DNA of 50,750 nucleotides, from assembly GCF_003583925.1 (NCBI RefSeq), contig NZ_QYCN01000045.1:1-50750 (forward strand), given 5' to 3'. Under the pieces are notes generated by a model that was given only the letters and a program-made list of their open reading frames with translations, was not told where the DNA came from and made no database searches. Origin of the DNA: Hymenobacter rubripertinctus (lineage in GTDB: Bacteria > Bacteroidota > Bacteroidia > Cytophagales > Hymenobacteraceae). The translations under genes were made by a program, and so were the position numbers. How positions within the stretch are numbered: the stretch's first letter is position 1; each line of letters starts with the position of its first letter. Positions 34,590 through 42,082 of the stretch are shown piece by piece.

Positions 34590-35756
34590 ATGACCCACAT
34601 GAAGAGCCTGCTCTATTTTGGTGCCCTGCTGGGCATGACCAACGCCTGCAACAAGAACACCCCGCCCACCACCACCGGCAATACCCCGGACGCCGCCGGT
34701 TACCAGCTCAGCGGCCAGCTCCGCAACGCGCCCGCCGGCACCAAAATATACCTGGCCGAACTGGGCGAAACCCAGTTCGTATCCCGCGACACGGCCACCG
34801 TGGACGAGAAGGGTCAGTTCAAATTCAGCGGCACCGTGCCCGAGGCTGGCCTGTATCAGGTAAGAACTACCGACCAGAACCAGGCCCTGGTGGTGCTCAG
34901 CAACGGCAGCCGCGTGGAGCTGACCGGCGACGCCCAGCAGCTGCCCGCCACCTACACCGTGAAAGGTTCCCCCGATTCGGAGCTGCTGCGCACCATCAAC
35001 CAGCAGCTCTCGGCCAGCCAGCAGCAGCTGCAGCAGCTGATGCCCCGCCTGGAGCAGCGCTACGCCGCTGCCGCCCAGGCTGGCCGCACCGATTCTATGC
35101 AGGCCATCCAGCAGCAGGCTCAGGCCCTCCAGAGCCAGGGCCAGCAGCAGGTGTTGCGCCTGATTCGCCAGAACCCGGGCTCCATCGTGTCGGGTTTCGT
35201 GGTGGCCAACGTGCTCAACCCCGACGAGAACTTCGCCCTGGCCGATTCGGTGGCCACCCAGCTCAAAGCCAGCCAGCCCAACTCCCGCTACACCAAGAGC
35301 CTGGTGACGCGCCTGGCGGGCCTGCGCACCACGGCCCTGGGCTCCACGGCCCCCGAAATCAGCCTGGCTACGCCGGCCGGCCAGCCCCTGGCCCTCACCA
35401 GCCTGCGCGGCAAGTACGTACTCATCGACTTCTGGGCCAGCTGGTGCGGCCCCTGCCGCCAGGAAAACCCCAACGTGGTGCGGGCCTACAACAAGTACAA
35501 GAACAAGGGCCAGGGCTTCGAAATCTACGGCGTGAGCTTCGACCAGGACCGGGGCAAGTGGCTCAAGGCCATCGAAGCCGACCAGCTCACCTGGAAGCAC
35601 GTTTCGGACCTGAAAGGCTGGGAATCGGCCGCCGGCCAGACCTACGGCATCAAGTCCATCCCGGCCTCCATTCTGCTCGACCCCCAGGGCCGCATCGTGG
35701 GCAAAAACCTGCGCGGCGCGGAGCTGGAAGCCAAACTGGCCTCGGTGCTGAAGTAG
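34590..35756 (+). CDS. DUF4369-thioredoxin (TlpA family) lipoprotein
   Basis: 388 residues from the ATG at 34590; an in-frame ATG at 34599 is equally possible. A lipoprotein signal ends in MTNAC. An N-terminal DUF4369 domain (about 30-130: YQLSGQLRNAPAGTKIYLAELG, FKFSGTVPEAGLYQVRT) and a Gln-rich helical linker (about 140-200) come next. The C-terminal thioredoxin domain carries WASWCGPCRQENP, the standard CGPC redox centre, and the cis-Pro loop IPASILLDPQGRI. This arrangement is typical of Bacteroidota envelope thiol-disulfide reductases. TTTGCCCC at 34550-34557 may be part of its promoter. It ends just before a long hairpin repeat. Confidence 0.92.
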   Translation: MTHMKSLLYFGALLGMTNACNKNTPPTTTGNTPDAAGYQLSGQLRNAPAGTKIYLAELGETQFVSRDTATVDEKGQFKFSGTVPEAGLYQVRTTDQNQALVVLSNGSRVELTGDAQQLPATYTVKGSPDSELLRTINQQLSASQQQLQQLMPRLEQRYAAAAQAGRTDSMQAIQQQAQALQSQGQQQVLRLIRQNPGSIVSGFVVANVLNPDENFALADSVATQLKASQPNSRYTKSLVTRLAGLRTTALGSTAPEISLATPAGQPLALTSLRGKYVLIDFWASWCGPCRQENPNVVRAYNKYKNKGQGFEIYGVSFDQDRGKWLKAIEADQLTWKHVSDLKGWESAAGQTYGIKSIPASILLDPQGRIVGKNLRGAELEAKLASVLK

Positions 35757-35773
35757 GGAACAGGCTTAGGCAA

Positions 35774-35874
35774 GCACGTCATCCTGACGCAGGAAGGATC
35801 CTCTCCCGTAGAAACGAGCCGTTGTAGTGGCTGCTCTTACGGGAGAGGATCCTTCCTGCGTCAGGATGACGTGC
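35774..35874. repeat. Long hairpin repeat family, copy 2
   Basis: 37-bp perfect arms (35774-35810 and 35838-35874), carrying GTCATCCTGACGCAGGAAGG and GATCCTCTCCCG, around a 27-base loop, then GTTTTT. It shares its plan and the GTCATsCTGA, GGAAGGATyCTCTC blocks with the copy at 31949-32062. It sits between convergent genes. Confidence 0.9.
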
Positions 35875-35884
35875 GTTTTTGTGC

Positions 35885-36775
35885 CTACACCCCAAACATG
35901 CGCTGTACGGCTTGCCAGAGCTTCTTTTTGCGGCCGTCGTCGTATTCGAGTATTTCTATTTCGCTGGCTCCCAGGAAGGCCGTGTCACCGTAGAGCAGGA
36001 CGGGCTCGTAGGGCTGAGTGGTGTACACGGCTACGTCGAGCAGGTTTTTGCCGAAGGCCAGGAACTGCCGGGCCGCCAGGTGCTGGCGCAGGCTGCACAG
36101 GGCCACCGGGAATTTTTCGTGCTCCACGTTCACCAGCACCACGTCTTCCATAATCAGGCGCAGGGCCTTGAGCAGGTTGTTGAGAAACACGTTGCGCGGT
36201 AGCTTGCGGAACTGGTCGGGCGAAACGCGCACCAGCACCACGAGGCCGCCCGCGTTGCTGCCCAGGGTGGAAAACGGTACGCCCGCCACCGGCGACTGGG
36301 TGGGTGTGGGCTGCACCCGCCCCGGCTGGGAGGGCGGCGCGGCCGGGGCCGCCGGCAACGGACCCAGCGTGAGCGTCACGGCCGCCCGCTTGGCCGGCAC
36401 AACAGCGGCAGCCGGCGGGGTGGTGGCCGCTGCTGGTGGCACCGAGGCGGCCGCCACAACCGGAACGGCTGGGGGCAGCGCTGGTACCGGCGGTGGTGTC
36501 GCAACTACTGGCGTTGTCGGAACTGCGGCGGAAGGAACCGAAACAGGGGGGGGCAGCGCAGCGGCGGTCGGAGTTGGCACAGCGGGCGGCCTGGTAGCGG
36601 CGGCTGGTGCCACGGCCGGTGCGGCGGGCGGCAGCGGAGCCGGCTGTAGCATCGGGGGCACGCTTGGGGCCGCTACCGCCGCCGGTGCCGTGTCCGCCGC
36701 CGGCTCCGCCACCACGTACAGGGAAGCCTCGGTGTAGAAGTTCTGGTAGAAGGCGAGGGTGGCAGCGTTATCCAT
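35885..36775 (-). CDS. Hypothetical protein with Pro/Ala-rich linker
   Basis: 296 residues from the ATG at 36775 (a longer frame from 36883 exists but has an unconvincing leader). A short N-terminal segment (MDNAATLAFYQNFYTEASLYVV) is joined to a folded C-terminal domain (about 165-296; VVLVRVSPDQFRKLPRN, FLNNLLKALRLI, ILEYDDGRKKKLWQAVQRMF) by about 140 residues made mainly of Ala, Pro, Val and Thr. The linker is probably disordered and repetitive, and such tracts vary by slippage. There is no signal peptide. I do not recognise the C-terminal domain; its hydrophobic and charged segments suggest a compact alpha/beta fold. Confidence 0.7.
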   Translation of the reverse strand: MDNAATLAFYQNFYTEASLYVVAEPAADTAPAAVAAPSVPPMLQPAPLPPAAPAVAPAAATRPPAVPTPTAAALPPPVSVPSAAVPTTPVVATPPPVPALPPAVPVVAAASVPPAAATTPPAAAVVPAKRAAVTLTLGPLPAAPAAPPSQPGRVQPTPTQSPVAGVPFSTLGSNAGGLVVLVRVSPDQFRKLPRNVFLNNLLKALRLIMEDVVLVNVEHEKFPVALCSLRQHLAARQFLAFGKNLLDVAVYTTQPYEPVLLYGDTAFLGASEIEILEYDDGRKKKLWQAVQRMFGV

Positions 36776-36877
36776 ACAAATCGGCAAAAAGAAAGCGAAT
36801 GGGCAGTGCCCGGCCCGCAGCCCGGCGGTCCTAACCGGCGGAACAGCCGGGTGAATAGGAATGACGTTCCTGTTTTT

Positions 36878-36914
36878 ACGCACTACGCACTACGCACTAC
36901 GCACTACGCACTAC
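36878..36914. repeat. Tandem 7-bp repeat (ACGCACT) x5
   Basis: Five perfect copies of ACGCACT plus two bases. The repeat overlaps the end of the thioesterase gene and provides its TAG stop. Because the unit is 7 bp long, the - strand has TAG in all three frames across the array. Confidence 0.9.
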
Positions 36915-37461
36915 CCGACGAGTCTTCTTCGGCGGCTTGGGCTACCAGGTCGAAGAGGGCTTTAAGCTCGGTGGCGTCCTGGGGAGCCATGCGGCCGCCC
37001 AGCACCAGGCGGAGCTGGCGGCGGCGCAGGGCTCCGTCGTAGAGGGCCACTTCCTCGGGCGTTTCGGCAATGGCGTCCGGCACGTCAATCGGGCGGCCCG
37101 ACTGGTCTACGGCCACGAAGGTGAAGAAGGCTTCGTTGGATTTTACCTTGGTGCCGTTCGGGATGTCCTCGGCCCACACGTCGATGTGCACTTCCATGCT
37201 GGAGCTGAATGAGCGCGTGACCTGGGCTTCGAGCGTCACTACGCTGCCCAGCTTGATGCCCTGCCGGAACGAGACGTTATCGACCGAGGCCGTAACGACG
37301 ATGCGGTTGGAGTGGCGCTGGGCCGAAATGGCGGCGGCTACGTCCATCAGGTGCATCATGCGGCCGCCCATCAGGTTGTTGAGCGTATTCGTGTCGTTGG
37401 GCAGCACCAGCTCGGTCATCCGAACGAACGAGTCTTTTACGGGCTTTTGTTTGCGCAGCAT
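36904..37461 (-). CDS. Acyl-CoA thioesterase, hotdog fold (YciA/BACH-like)
   Basis: 185 residues from the ATG at 37461 (MLRKQKPVKDSF), the usual beginning of the hotdog domain. Conserved: TELVLPNDTNTLNNLMGGRMMHLMD (active-site region, Asn-Asp-x-N), ASVDNVSFRQGIKLGSVV, and SSSMEVHIDVWAED before NEAFFTFVAVD. The C-terminal ~50 residues are a charged helix. The family hydrolyses acyl-CoA to fatty acid and CoA; the chain-length preference cannot be predicted. A perfect TACCTTTG box (37493-37500, reversed) lies 31 bp upstream of the start. The stop codon lies within a tandem 7-bp repeat. Confidence 0.9.
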   Translation of the reverse strand: MLRKQKPVKDSFVRMTELVLPNDTNTLNNLMGGRMMHLMDVAAAISAQRHSNRIVVTASVDNVSFRQGIKLGSVVTLEAQVTRSFSSSMEVHIDVWAEDIPNGTKVKSNEAFFTFVAVDQSGRPIDVPDAIAETPEEVALYDGALRRRQLRLVLGGRMAPQDATELKALFDLVAQAAEEDSSGSA

Positions 37462-37492
37462 TATCGGGTAGTTGAAATCAGCGAAGAAAGAG

Positions 37493-37500
37493 CAAAGGTA
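37493..37500 (-). promoter_or_regulatory. Promoter -7 element of the thioesterase gene
   Basis: On the - strand the sequence is TACCTTTG, an exact TAnnTTTG match. It would start transcription about 25 nt upstream of the ATG at 37461. Confidence 0.55.
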
Positions 37501-37529
37501 AGCGGCGAATGAGTGACTCATTCACCAAC

Positions 37530-38189
37530 TCATTCCCCGCCGCCCCAGCCGGCTTTGCCCAGCAGGGGCACGAAACGGAACTCTTCCAGCTCCTGGCGCG
37601 AAAATGCGTCCTCACTTTCGCGCACCACGCGCAGCATCCGCTGGCTGGTTTCGTCGCCCACGGGAATAATCAGGGTGCCGCCGATGCGCAGCTGGCGCAG
37701 CAGGGGGCGGGGCAGGGTGGGCGCGCCGGCCGTAACGATAATCTTATCGAAGGGCGCGTGCGCGGGCAGGCCCAGCGAACCATCGCCGCAGAACAGGTGG
37801 GCCGGGCGCTGCAGGGCGGCCAGGCGGCGGGCGGTACGCTCGAACAGCACCGGGTTGTACTCGATGCTGAACACCTGGGCCGTGAGCTCCAGCAGCACGC
37901 AACACTGGTAGCCCGAGCCGGTCCCGATTTCGAGTACCTGATCCTGGGGCCGGATGCCGAGCAGCTCCGTTTGGTAGGCCACCGTGTAGGGCTGGGAAAT
38001 CGTCTGGCCCTCGCCGATGGGAAACGCTTTGTCGTGGTAGGCGTGGGGCTGGAAGGCCGAGGCGAAGAACTGGTGGCGCGGCACCGCACCGATGGCGGCC
38101 AGCACCCGCTCGTCGCGGATGCCCTTGCGGCGCAGCTCTTCCACCAGCGCGCGGCGCATTCCTCGATGGCGATACGTATCAGCGTGCAT
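37530..38189 (-). CDS. pcm: Protein-L-isoaspartate O-methyltransferase
   Basis: 219 residues from the ATG at 38189 (MHADTYRHRGMRRALVEELR). It repairs isoaspartyl residues in aged proteins by methylation with S-adenosylmethionine. Motifs: VPRHQFFA, AYHDKAFPIGEGQTISQPYTVA (substrate region), VLEIGTGSGYQCCVL (motif I, AdoMet binding), VFSIEYNP and GDGSLGLPAHAPFDKIIVTAGAP. The start is chosen because upstream sequence to 38306 lacks conservation and lies in the promoter region of the divergent sugar transferase. The gene ends 69 bp from the start of the thioesterase gene on the same strand. All catalytic motifs are intact. Confidence 0.94.
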   Translation of the reverse strand: MHADTYRHRGMRRALVEELRRKGIRDERVLAAIGAVPRHQFFASAFQPHAYHDKAFPIGEGQTISQPYTVAYQTELLGIRPQDQVLEIGTGSGYQCCVLLELTAQVFSIEYNPVLFERTARRLAALQRPAHLFCGDGSLGLPAHAPFDKIIVTAGAPTLPRPLLRQLRIGGTLIIPVGDETSQRMLRVVRESEDAFSRQELEEFRFVPLLGKAGWGGGE

Positions 38190-38269
38190 GGCAGGCGGGA
38201 AAAAAGCGGCCGGAAATCGGCCGGGAAGCGGCGACAATATCGGCCGGCGGCCGGATAGCGGGTATTTCC

Positions 38270-38277
38270 TACCTTTG
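38270..38277 (+). promoter_or_regulatory. Candidate sugar transferase promoter (TACCTTTG)
   Basis: An exact TAnnTTTG match 15 bp before the ATG at 38293, implying a very short leader of a few nucleotides. It is divergent from pcm. No clear -33 TTTG is visible. Confidence 0.5.
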
Positions 38278-38292
38278 CCCAGCTCCGAAAAA

Positions 38293-39816
38293 ATGGCTCC
38301 GGCCACCTTACTGGGCAGAAGCCGAAGCGTAAAACTACGTCTTCAGCCCCAAAAAAACATTCCGGCGGCCAAGCTGGTCCGCGTAGTTCTCCTGCCCTTG
38401 ATTCGTACTCTCCAAAAACTGAAGCTGATAGCCGCCGACTTCGGGGCGGCCCTGCTGGCGTGGGTATGTTTTTTTCTGCTGCGCAAGTACCTGCTGCGCG
38501 AAATCAGCGCCGACTACCACCTGGCCGCCGACGCGGCCTTCCTGGCGGGCGCGGCCCTGATGATTGCCGCCTTCTGGACCGGCCTCTACGCCCTGCTGGG
38601 TGAGTACAACGACATTTTCCGCAAGTCGCGCCTGGGCGAAGTCATCCGCCTGGGCCGGGTGTCGCTGCTCGGGGCCGTCATCATCTTCTTCGTGCTGCTG
38701 CTCGACGACCAGGGGGTGCAGAACTACCGCAATTACTACAAAACCATTTCGGCCTATTTCCTGCTGCACTTCACCATTACGGCCGTGCTGCGGCTCTGGG
38801 CCGTGAGCAGCGTGCAGCGGCTGGTGCGCGGGGGCGTTATCAGCTTCAATACGCTGCTGGTGGGCTCGGGCGTGCTGGCCCGCGACACGTTCCAGGAGCT
38901 GCGCCGCACCGGCCGCCACCTGGGCCTGCAACTGGTCGGTTTCACGCCCCTCGGCAACGCCCCCGTGGATGAGCAGCTGGCCGCCGAGCTGCCCGCCCGC
39001 GGCACCTACCAGCACCTGCCCGCCCTTATCGAAACGCTCAATATCGAGCAGGTCGTTATTGCCATCGAACCCGGGGAGCACCGCGTGATTGAGGAAATTC
39101 TGACCCTGCTGGAGGGCACTACGGCCCGCGTGAGCATCCTGCCCGACCTCTACCAGATGCTGCTGGGCTCGGTGAAGGTGAGCCACGTGTTCGGCACGCC
39201 TCTGATCGAAATCAAGCAGGATTTGCTGCCCCTCTGGCAGGTGGTGGCCAAGCGCGTGCTGGACGTGGTGGCCTCCAGCCTGTTTCTGCTGCTGGCCTGG
39301 CCGGTGTACGCCTTCACGGCCATCATGGTGAAGCTGTCCTCGCCGGGACCGGTATTTTACTCCCAGGAGCGCATCGGGCGGCATGCCGAGCCCTTCCGCA
39401 TCTATAAGTTTCGCTCCATGTTCGTCGATGCCGAGAAGCAGGGGCCGGCCCTGAGCTCCGACCACGACCCGCGCATCACCAAGTGGGGCCGCTTCATGCG
39501 CAAGGTCCGCCTCGATGAGCTGCCCCAGTTCTGGAACGTCATCAAAGGCGACATGAGCATCGTGGGACCCCGCCCGGAGCGCCGCTTCTTTATCGACCAG
39601 ATTGTGCAGCTAGCGCCCCACTACCGCCACCTGCACCGCGTGCGCCCCGGCCTCACCAGCCTCGGCCAGGTAAAATACGGCTACGCCGAAACCGTGGCCC
39701 AAATGGTCGAGCGCCTTAAATTCGACATCCTCTACATCGAGAACATGAGCCTGGCCATGGACTTCCGGGTGCTGCTGTACACGTTGAAAATTATTATTGA
39801 AGGGCGGGGTAAATAA
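38293..39816 (+). CDS. Polyprenyl-phosphate sugar phosphotransferase (WbaP/ExoY type)
   Basis: 507 residues. Four or five N-terminal TM helices (about 25-155) are followed by a Rossmann-like CoA-binding-type domain (LLVGSGVLARDTFQEL). A re-entrant helix and the C-terminal bacterial sugar transferase domain come last (AKRVLDVVASSLFLLLAWPV; KLSSPGPVFYSQERIGR; FRIYKFRSMFVDAE; DELPQFWNVIKGDMSIVGPRPER; VRPGLTSLGQVKYGY). It starts lipid-linked oligosaccharide or exopolysaccharide assembly by transferring sugar-1-phosphate to undecaprenyl phosphate. The sugar is not predictable, and no other polysaccharide genes lie next to it. Its stop codon's last base is the first base of the GxxExxY element. Confidence 0.93.
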   Translation: MAPATLLGRSRSVKLRLQPQKNIPAAKLVRVVLLPLIRTLQKLKLIAADFGAALLAWVCFFLLRKYLLREISADYHLAADAAFLAGAALMIAAFWTGLYALLGEYNDIFRKSRLGEVIRLGRVSLLGAVIIFFVLLLDDQGVQNYRNYYKTISAYFLLHFTITAVLRLWAVSSVQRLVRGGVISFNTLLVGSGVLARDTFQELRRTGRHLGLQLVGFTPLGNAPVDEQLAAELPARGTYQHLPALIETLNIEQVVIAIEPGEHRVIEEILTLLEGTTARVSILPDLYQMLLGSVKVSHVFGTPLIEIKQDLLPLWQVVAKRVLDVVASSLFLLLAWPVYAFTAIMVKLSSPGPVFYSQERIGRHAEPFRIYKFRSMFVDAEKQGPALSSDHDPRITKWGRFMRKVRLDELPQFWNVIKGDMSIVGPRPERRFFIDQIVQLAPHYRHLHRVRPGLTSLGQVKYGYAETVAQMVERLKFDILYIENMSLAMDFRVLLYTLKIIIEGRGK

Positions 39817-39864
39817 AATCACAGATGTTGCAGATGTTGCAGATGAAAAGGATTCGTTCTGATG
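39816..39864 (+). repeat. Left inverted end of the GxxExxY cassette
   Basis: 49 bp, 45/49 identical to the reverse complement of 40466-40514. It contains three internal CAGATG steps before AAAAGGATTCG and leads directly into the 16-bp repeat array. Confidence 0.9.
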
Positions 39865-40004
39865 AGGATTCGTTCTGATGAGGATTCGTTCTGATGAGGA
39901 TTCGTTCTGATGAGGATTCGTTCTGATAAGGATTCGTTCTGATAAGGACTCGTTCTGATAAGGATTCGTTCTGATGAGGATTCGTTCTGATGAGGATTCG
40001 TTCT
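39851..40004 (+). repeat. 16-bp tandem repeat array (left)
   Basis: Nine contiguous copies of GATTCGTTCTGATGAG (39851-39994; copies 5-7 have GATAAG, copy 7 also GACTCG) and a partial tenth (39995-40004). The array ends in the possible start of the GxxExxY gene: the ATG at 39990 lies inside copy nine. Confidence 0.95.
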
Positions 40005-40016
40005 TTTGAAGTGGGT

Positions 40017-40409
40017 ATGGCTATGGAGGAGTTTAAGTATCAGGAGTTAACTAAAGGAGTTATTGGGGCGGCTATGCGGGTGCACACGCAGATGGGGATT
40101 GGGTTTCCAGAGGTGGTGTATCAACGTTGCCTGGCGGTGGAGTTGCGAATGAGTGGGTTGGCGTTTGAGCGGGAGTTGGAAATGCCGTTGTTCTACCGAG
40201 ACGAAAAGGTCGGTAGCCGCCGGGTTGATATTTTAGTAGAAAGGGTTGTGCTGGTAGAACTGAAAGCGGTGAGCGAGGTTACCGCCCTGCACCACGCCCA
40301 AGTCCTGAATTACCTCAACGCTTACCAACTGGAAGTTGCCCTACTCCTGAATTTCGGCACTCCCCGCCTCACCTACAACCGCTTCGTCAGGTCCCCCCGC
40401 CGCACCTAA
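40017..40409 (+). CDS. GxxExxY family PD-(D/E)XK protein
   Basis: 130 residues from the ATG at 40017; alternatives are ATG 40023 and ATG 39990, the latter inside the repeat array. The family signature is GFPEVVY (GxxExxY) near residues 29-35. The nuclease-like core has RRVDILVE (Asp) and VLVELKAV (E-x-K), then HHAQVLNYLNAY and LLLNFGTPRL, as in known members (TIGR04256). Family members occur in many copies in Bacteroidota, and their function is unknown. Here it is the only gene between inverted ends with 16-bp iterons, so it might act on those repeats. That link is a hypothesis. Confidence 0.88.
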   Translation: MAMEEFKYQELTKGVIGAAMRVHTQMGIGFPEVVYQRCLAVELRMSGLAFERELEMPLFYRDEKVGSRRVDILVERVVLVELKAVSEVTALHHAQVLNYLNAYQLEVALLLNFGTPRLTYNRFVRSPRRT

Positions 40410-40420
40410 ACCACCATCCC

Positions 40421-40479
40421 CAGAACGAATCCTCCCCAGAACGAATCCACATCAGAACGAATCCACATCAGAACGAATC
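40421..40479 (-). repeat. 16-bp repeat array (right, inverted)
   Basis: Four copies of CAGAACGAATC at exact 16-bp spacing (40421, 40437, 40453, 40469). They are the reverse complement of the left unit, with variants in the last bases (GGGG in the two nearest the gene, GATGTG in the outer two). Confidence 0.9.
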
Positions 40480-40514
40480 CTTCTCATCTGCACCATCTGT
40501 AACATCTGCGATTT
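40466..40514 (-). repeat. Right inverted end of the GxxExxY cassette
   Basis: The mirror of 39816-39864. Its last base abuts the ribE start codon, so the ribosome-binding region of ribE lies within the repeat end. Confidence 0.9.
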
Positions 40515-41105
40515 ATGTTTACCGGCATCATTGAAACCCTGGGTACCATTGCCGCCGTGCGGCGCGAGGGCACCAACATCCATTTCACGGTGGAATCTGA
40601 CTTCGCTTCGGAGCTCAAAATCGACCAGAGCGTGGCCCACGACGGCGTGTGTCTGACGGTGGTAGCCGTGGACGCTGCGCCCGGCACCCACGTCGTGACG
40701 GCCATCGACGAGACGCTGCAAAAGACCAACCTGAGCCAATGGGTGCCCGGCCGCCGCGTGAACCTGGAGCGCTGCCTGGCCGCTAACGGCCGCTTCGACG
40801 GCCACATCGTGCAGGGCCACGTCGATCTGACGGCTACCTGCGAATCGGTGGAGGACCAGAACGGCTCCTGGCTCTACCACTTCCGCCACGAAACCGGCCC
40901 CGGCCGCGTGACGGTGGAAAAAGGCTCCATCTGCATCAACGGCACCAGCCTCACCTGCTTCAACAGCACCGACGACGGCTTCAGCGTCGCCATTATTCCC
41001 TACACCTACGAGCACACCACGTTCCAGGACCTGCGCCCCGGCGACCGGGTGAACCTGGAGTTCGACATCGTGGGCAAGTACGTGGCCAGGCTGCTCGGGC
41101 GGTAG
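40515..41105 (+). CDS. ribE: Riboflavin synthase (alpha subunit)
   Basis: 196 residues, normal size. It has the typical N-terminus MFTGIIETLGTI and two lumazine-binding barrels (about 1-95 and 96-190), each with the IxVxGxxLTVV-type core: SVAHDGVCLTVVAVD in the first, SICINGTSLTCFNST in the second. It dismutates 6,7-dimethyl-8-ribityllumazine to riboflavin. The catalytic region GHVDLTATCES is intact. No other rib gene is nearby. No FMN riboswitch is visible; the ATG directly follows the repeat end of the upstream cassette, so its leader is unusual. Confidence 0.95.
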   Translation: MFTGIIETLGTIAAVRREGTNIHFTVESDFASELKIDQSVAHDGVCLTVVAVDAAPGTHVVTAIDETLQKTNLSQWVPGRRVNLERCLAANGRFDGHIVQGHVDLTATCESVEDQNGSWLYHFRHETGPGRVTVEKGSICINGTSLTCFNSTDDGFSVAIIPYTYEHTTFQDLRPGDRVNLEFDIVGKYVARLLGR

Positions 41106-41114
41106 GGGTGGGCT

Positions 41115-41537
41115 ATGCACATGAGCTTTAGAAAGCGTTGGTTTGGAAGGCTGATGGCCCTGCCAGTACTTGTTCTGTGCGGGATACTCAACGTGCTGAA
41201 CGTTGCGTCTGCCCGGCCATTAGGGCAACTGGAAAATCTGCCGGCCCTACTGAGTATTGTATTATTGTTCGCACTGCTTGTCGGTTTATTACTCGTTACC
41301 CGCCGCTTTTACCGGCGGCTTCCGGACATGATTAACTGGCTTTTCTTGCTGGTAATGGTGCCCGCCACTTACTTGGTCGCTAGCCTTTGTCAGCATGGTA
41401 TCGACGCCTCCCGCAACCCACAGGACTTCGAGCACCTGTTCAACGATGTGGATTTCGTCCTCGTCGTACCTATACTGTTAGTGGCCCTGCTGCTGTTGGG
41501 CTGGGCTTTCGACAACGTAAAAAACCGGATTAGTTAG
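41115..41537 (+). CDS. Small integral membrane protein, unknown
   Basis: 140 residues with four predicted TM segments (about 12-30, 44-62, 74-92, 113-132) and no recognisable domain. The N-terminus is basic (FRKRWFGR), which favours a cytoplasmic start. It begins 9 bp after ribE and could be translated from the same mRNA. ATG 41115 and ATG 41121 are both usable. Function unknown. Confidence 0.65.
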   Translation: MHMSFRKRWFGRLMALPVLVLCGILNVLNVASARPLGQLENLPALLSIVLLFALLVGLLLVTRRFYRRLPDMINWLFLLVMVPATYLVASLCQHGIDASRNPQDFEHLFNDVDFVLVVPILLVALLLLGWAFDNVKNRIS

Positions 41538-41560
41538 GGGAAAATGTAAGTTCGACTGTC

Positions 41561-42082
41561 CCCTTCCAGTACTATGCGCTATCTGTTACTGACCTGACGC
41601 CGCTGGGCATGAACAACACGGGCGTCCTGACGGACAGCCGCATCGTGGCGAACCTGGCCTACGGCTACCACAACTACACCTTCGGGGAGGGAAACGCGAA
41701 CGAGCCGCTCCGGAATGATACGCGGGAGCTGGCAAACTACGCGGGAGCCGGGGCCGTGTATTCCACCGTGGCCGACTTGGCTAAGCTGGTGCAGGCCCTG
41801 CACGATAACCGCCTGCTCCGGCCCCAAACCACCCAACGGCTCCTGACCCAGCCCCAGCAGCCCGGCTTTGTTGATTACGCCCGGGGCCGCCCTACCATCG
41901 GTTTCTACCACAACGACCGCACATTTTCCCGCCCGGTGCTGGAGCGCCGCGGCAGCATCGACGGCTTCAACTCGCTGCTGCTCACCACGCCCGACTTCAC
42001 CACTGCCGTCATCATCCTCTGCAACACCGATACCGGCGACCTGGAAAAAATCGGGGATGCCGTATTCAACGCCCTTCAGTGA
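41561..42082 (+). pseudogene. C-terminal remnant of a class C beta-lactamase-family serine hydrolase
   Basis: The readable frame from 41561 gives PFQYYALSVTDLTPLGMNN and then the usual late part of this family: YAGAGAVYSTVADLAKLVQAL (after the active site), RRGSIDGFNSLLL (third motif region) and TAVIILCNTDTGDLEKIG. The SxxK nucleophile and YxN motif of the N-terminal half are missing. The frame starts close after the preceding membrane gene without signal peptide. I take it as a 5'-deleted pseudogene. Its last 17 bases overlap the convergent oxidoreductase gene. Confidence 0.7.

Larger units (their letters stand above)
39816..40514. mobile_element. GxxExxY nuclease cassette with inverted ends and iterons
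   Basis: A 699-bp element. The ends 39816-39864 and 40466-40514 are 49-bp inverted repeats, 45 of 49 positions identical, beginning AAATC(A/G)CAGATGTT. Inside each end are tandem copies of a 16-bp unit (GATTCGTTCTGATGAG): nine full copies at left, four inverted copies at right. One gene, a PD-(D/E)XK GxxExxY protein, fills the centre. The element begins at the last base of the sugar transferase TAA and ends one base before the ribE ATG. No transposase is present and no target duplication is evident. Calling it mobile is inference; the architecture is observed. Confidence 0.7.

Noticed and set aside
39851..40004. Regular 16-bp repeats as a CRISPR array
   Set aside because: Units are contiguous with no spacers, are too short, and no cas gene is present.
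39801..40526. Target-site duplication at the GxxExxY cassette
   Set aside because: The flanks (GGTAAA at left, TTTACC at right) are loosely inverted rather than direct repeats, and are explained by the coding sequences of the two neighbouring genes.
40515..40560. FMN riboswitch before ribE
   Set aside because: The upstream sequence is the inverted end of the GxxExxY cassette, with no RFN-element consensus visible.
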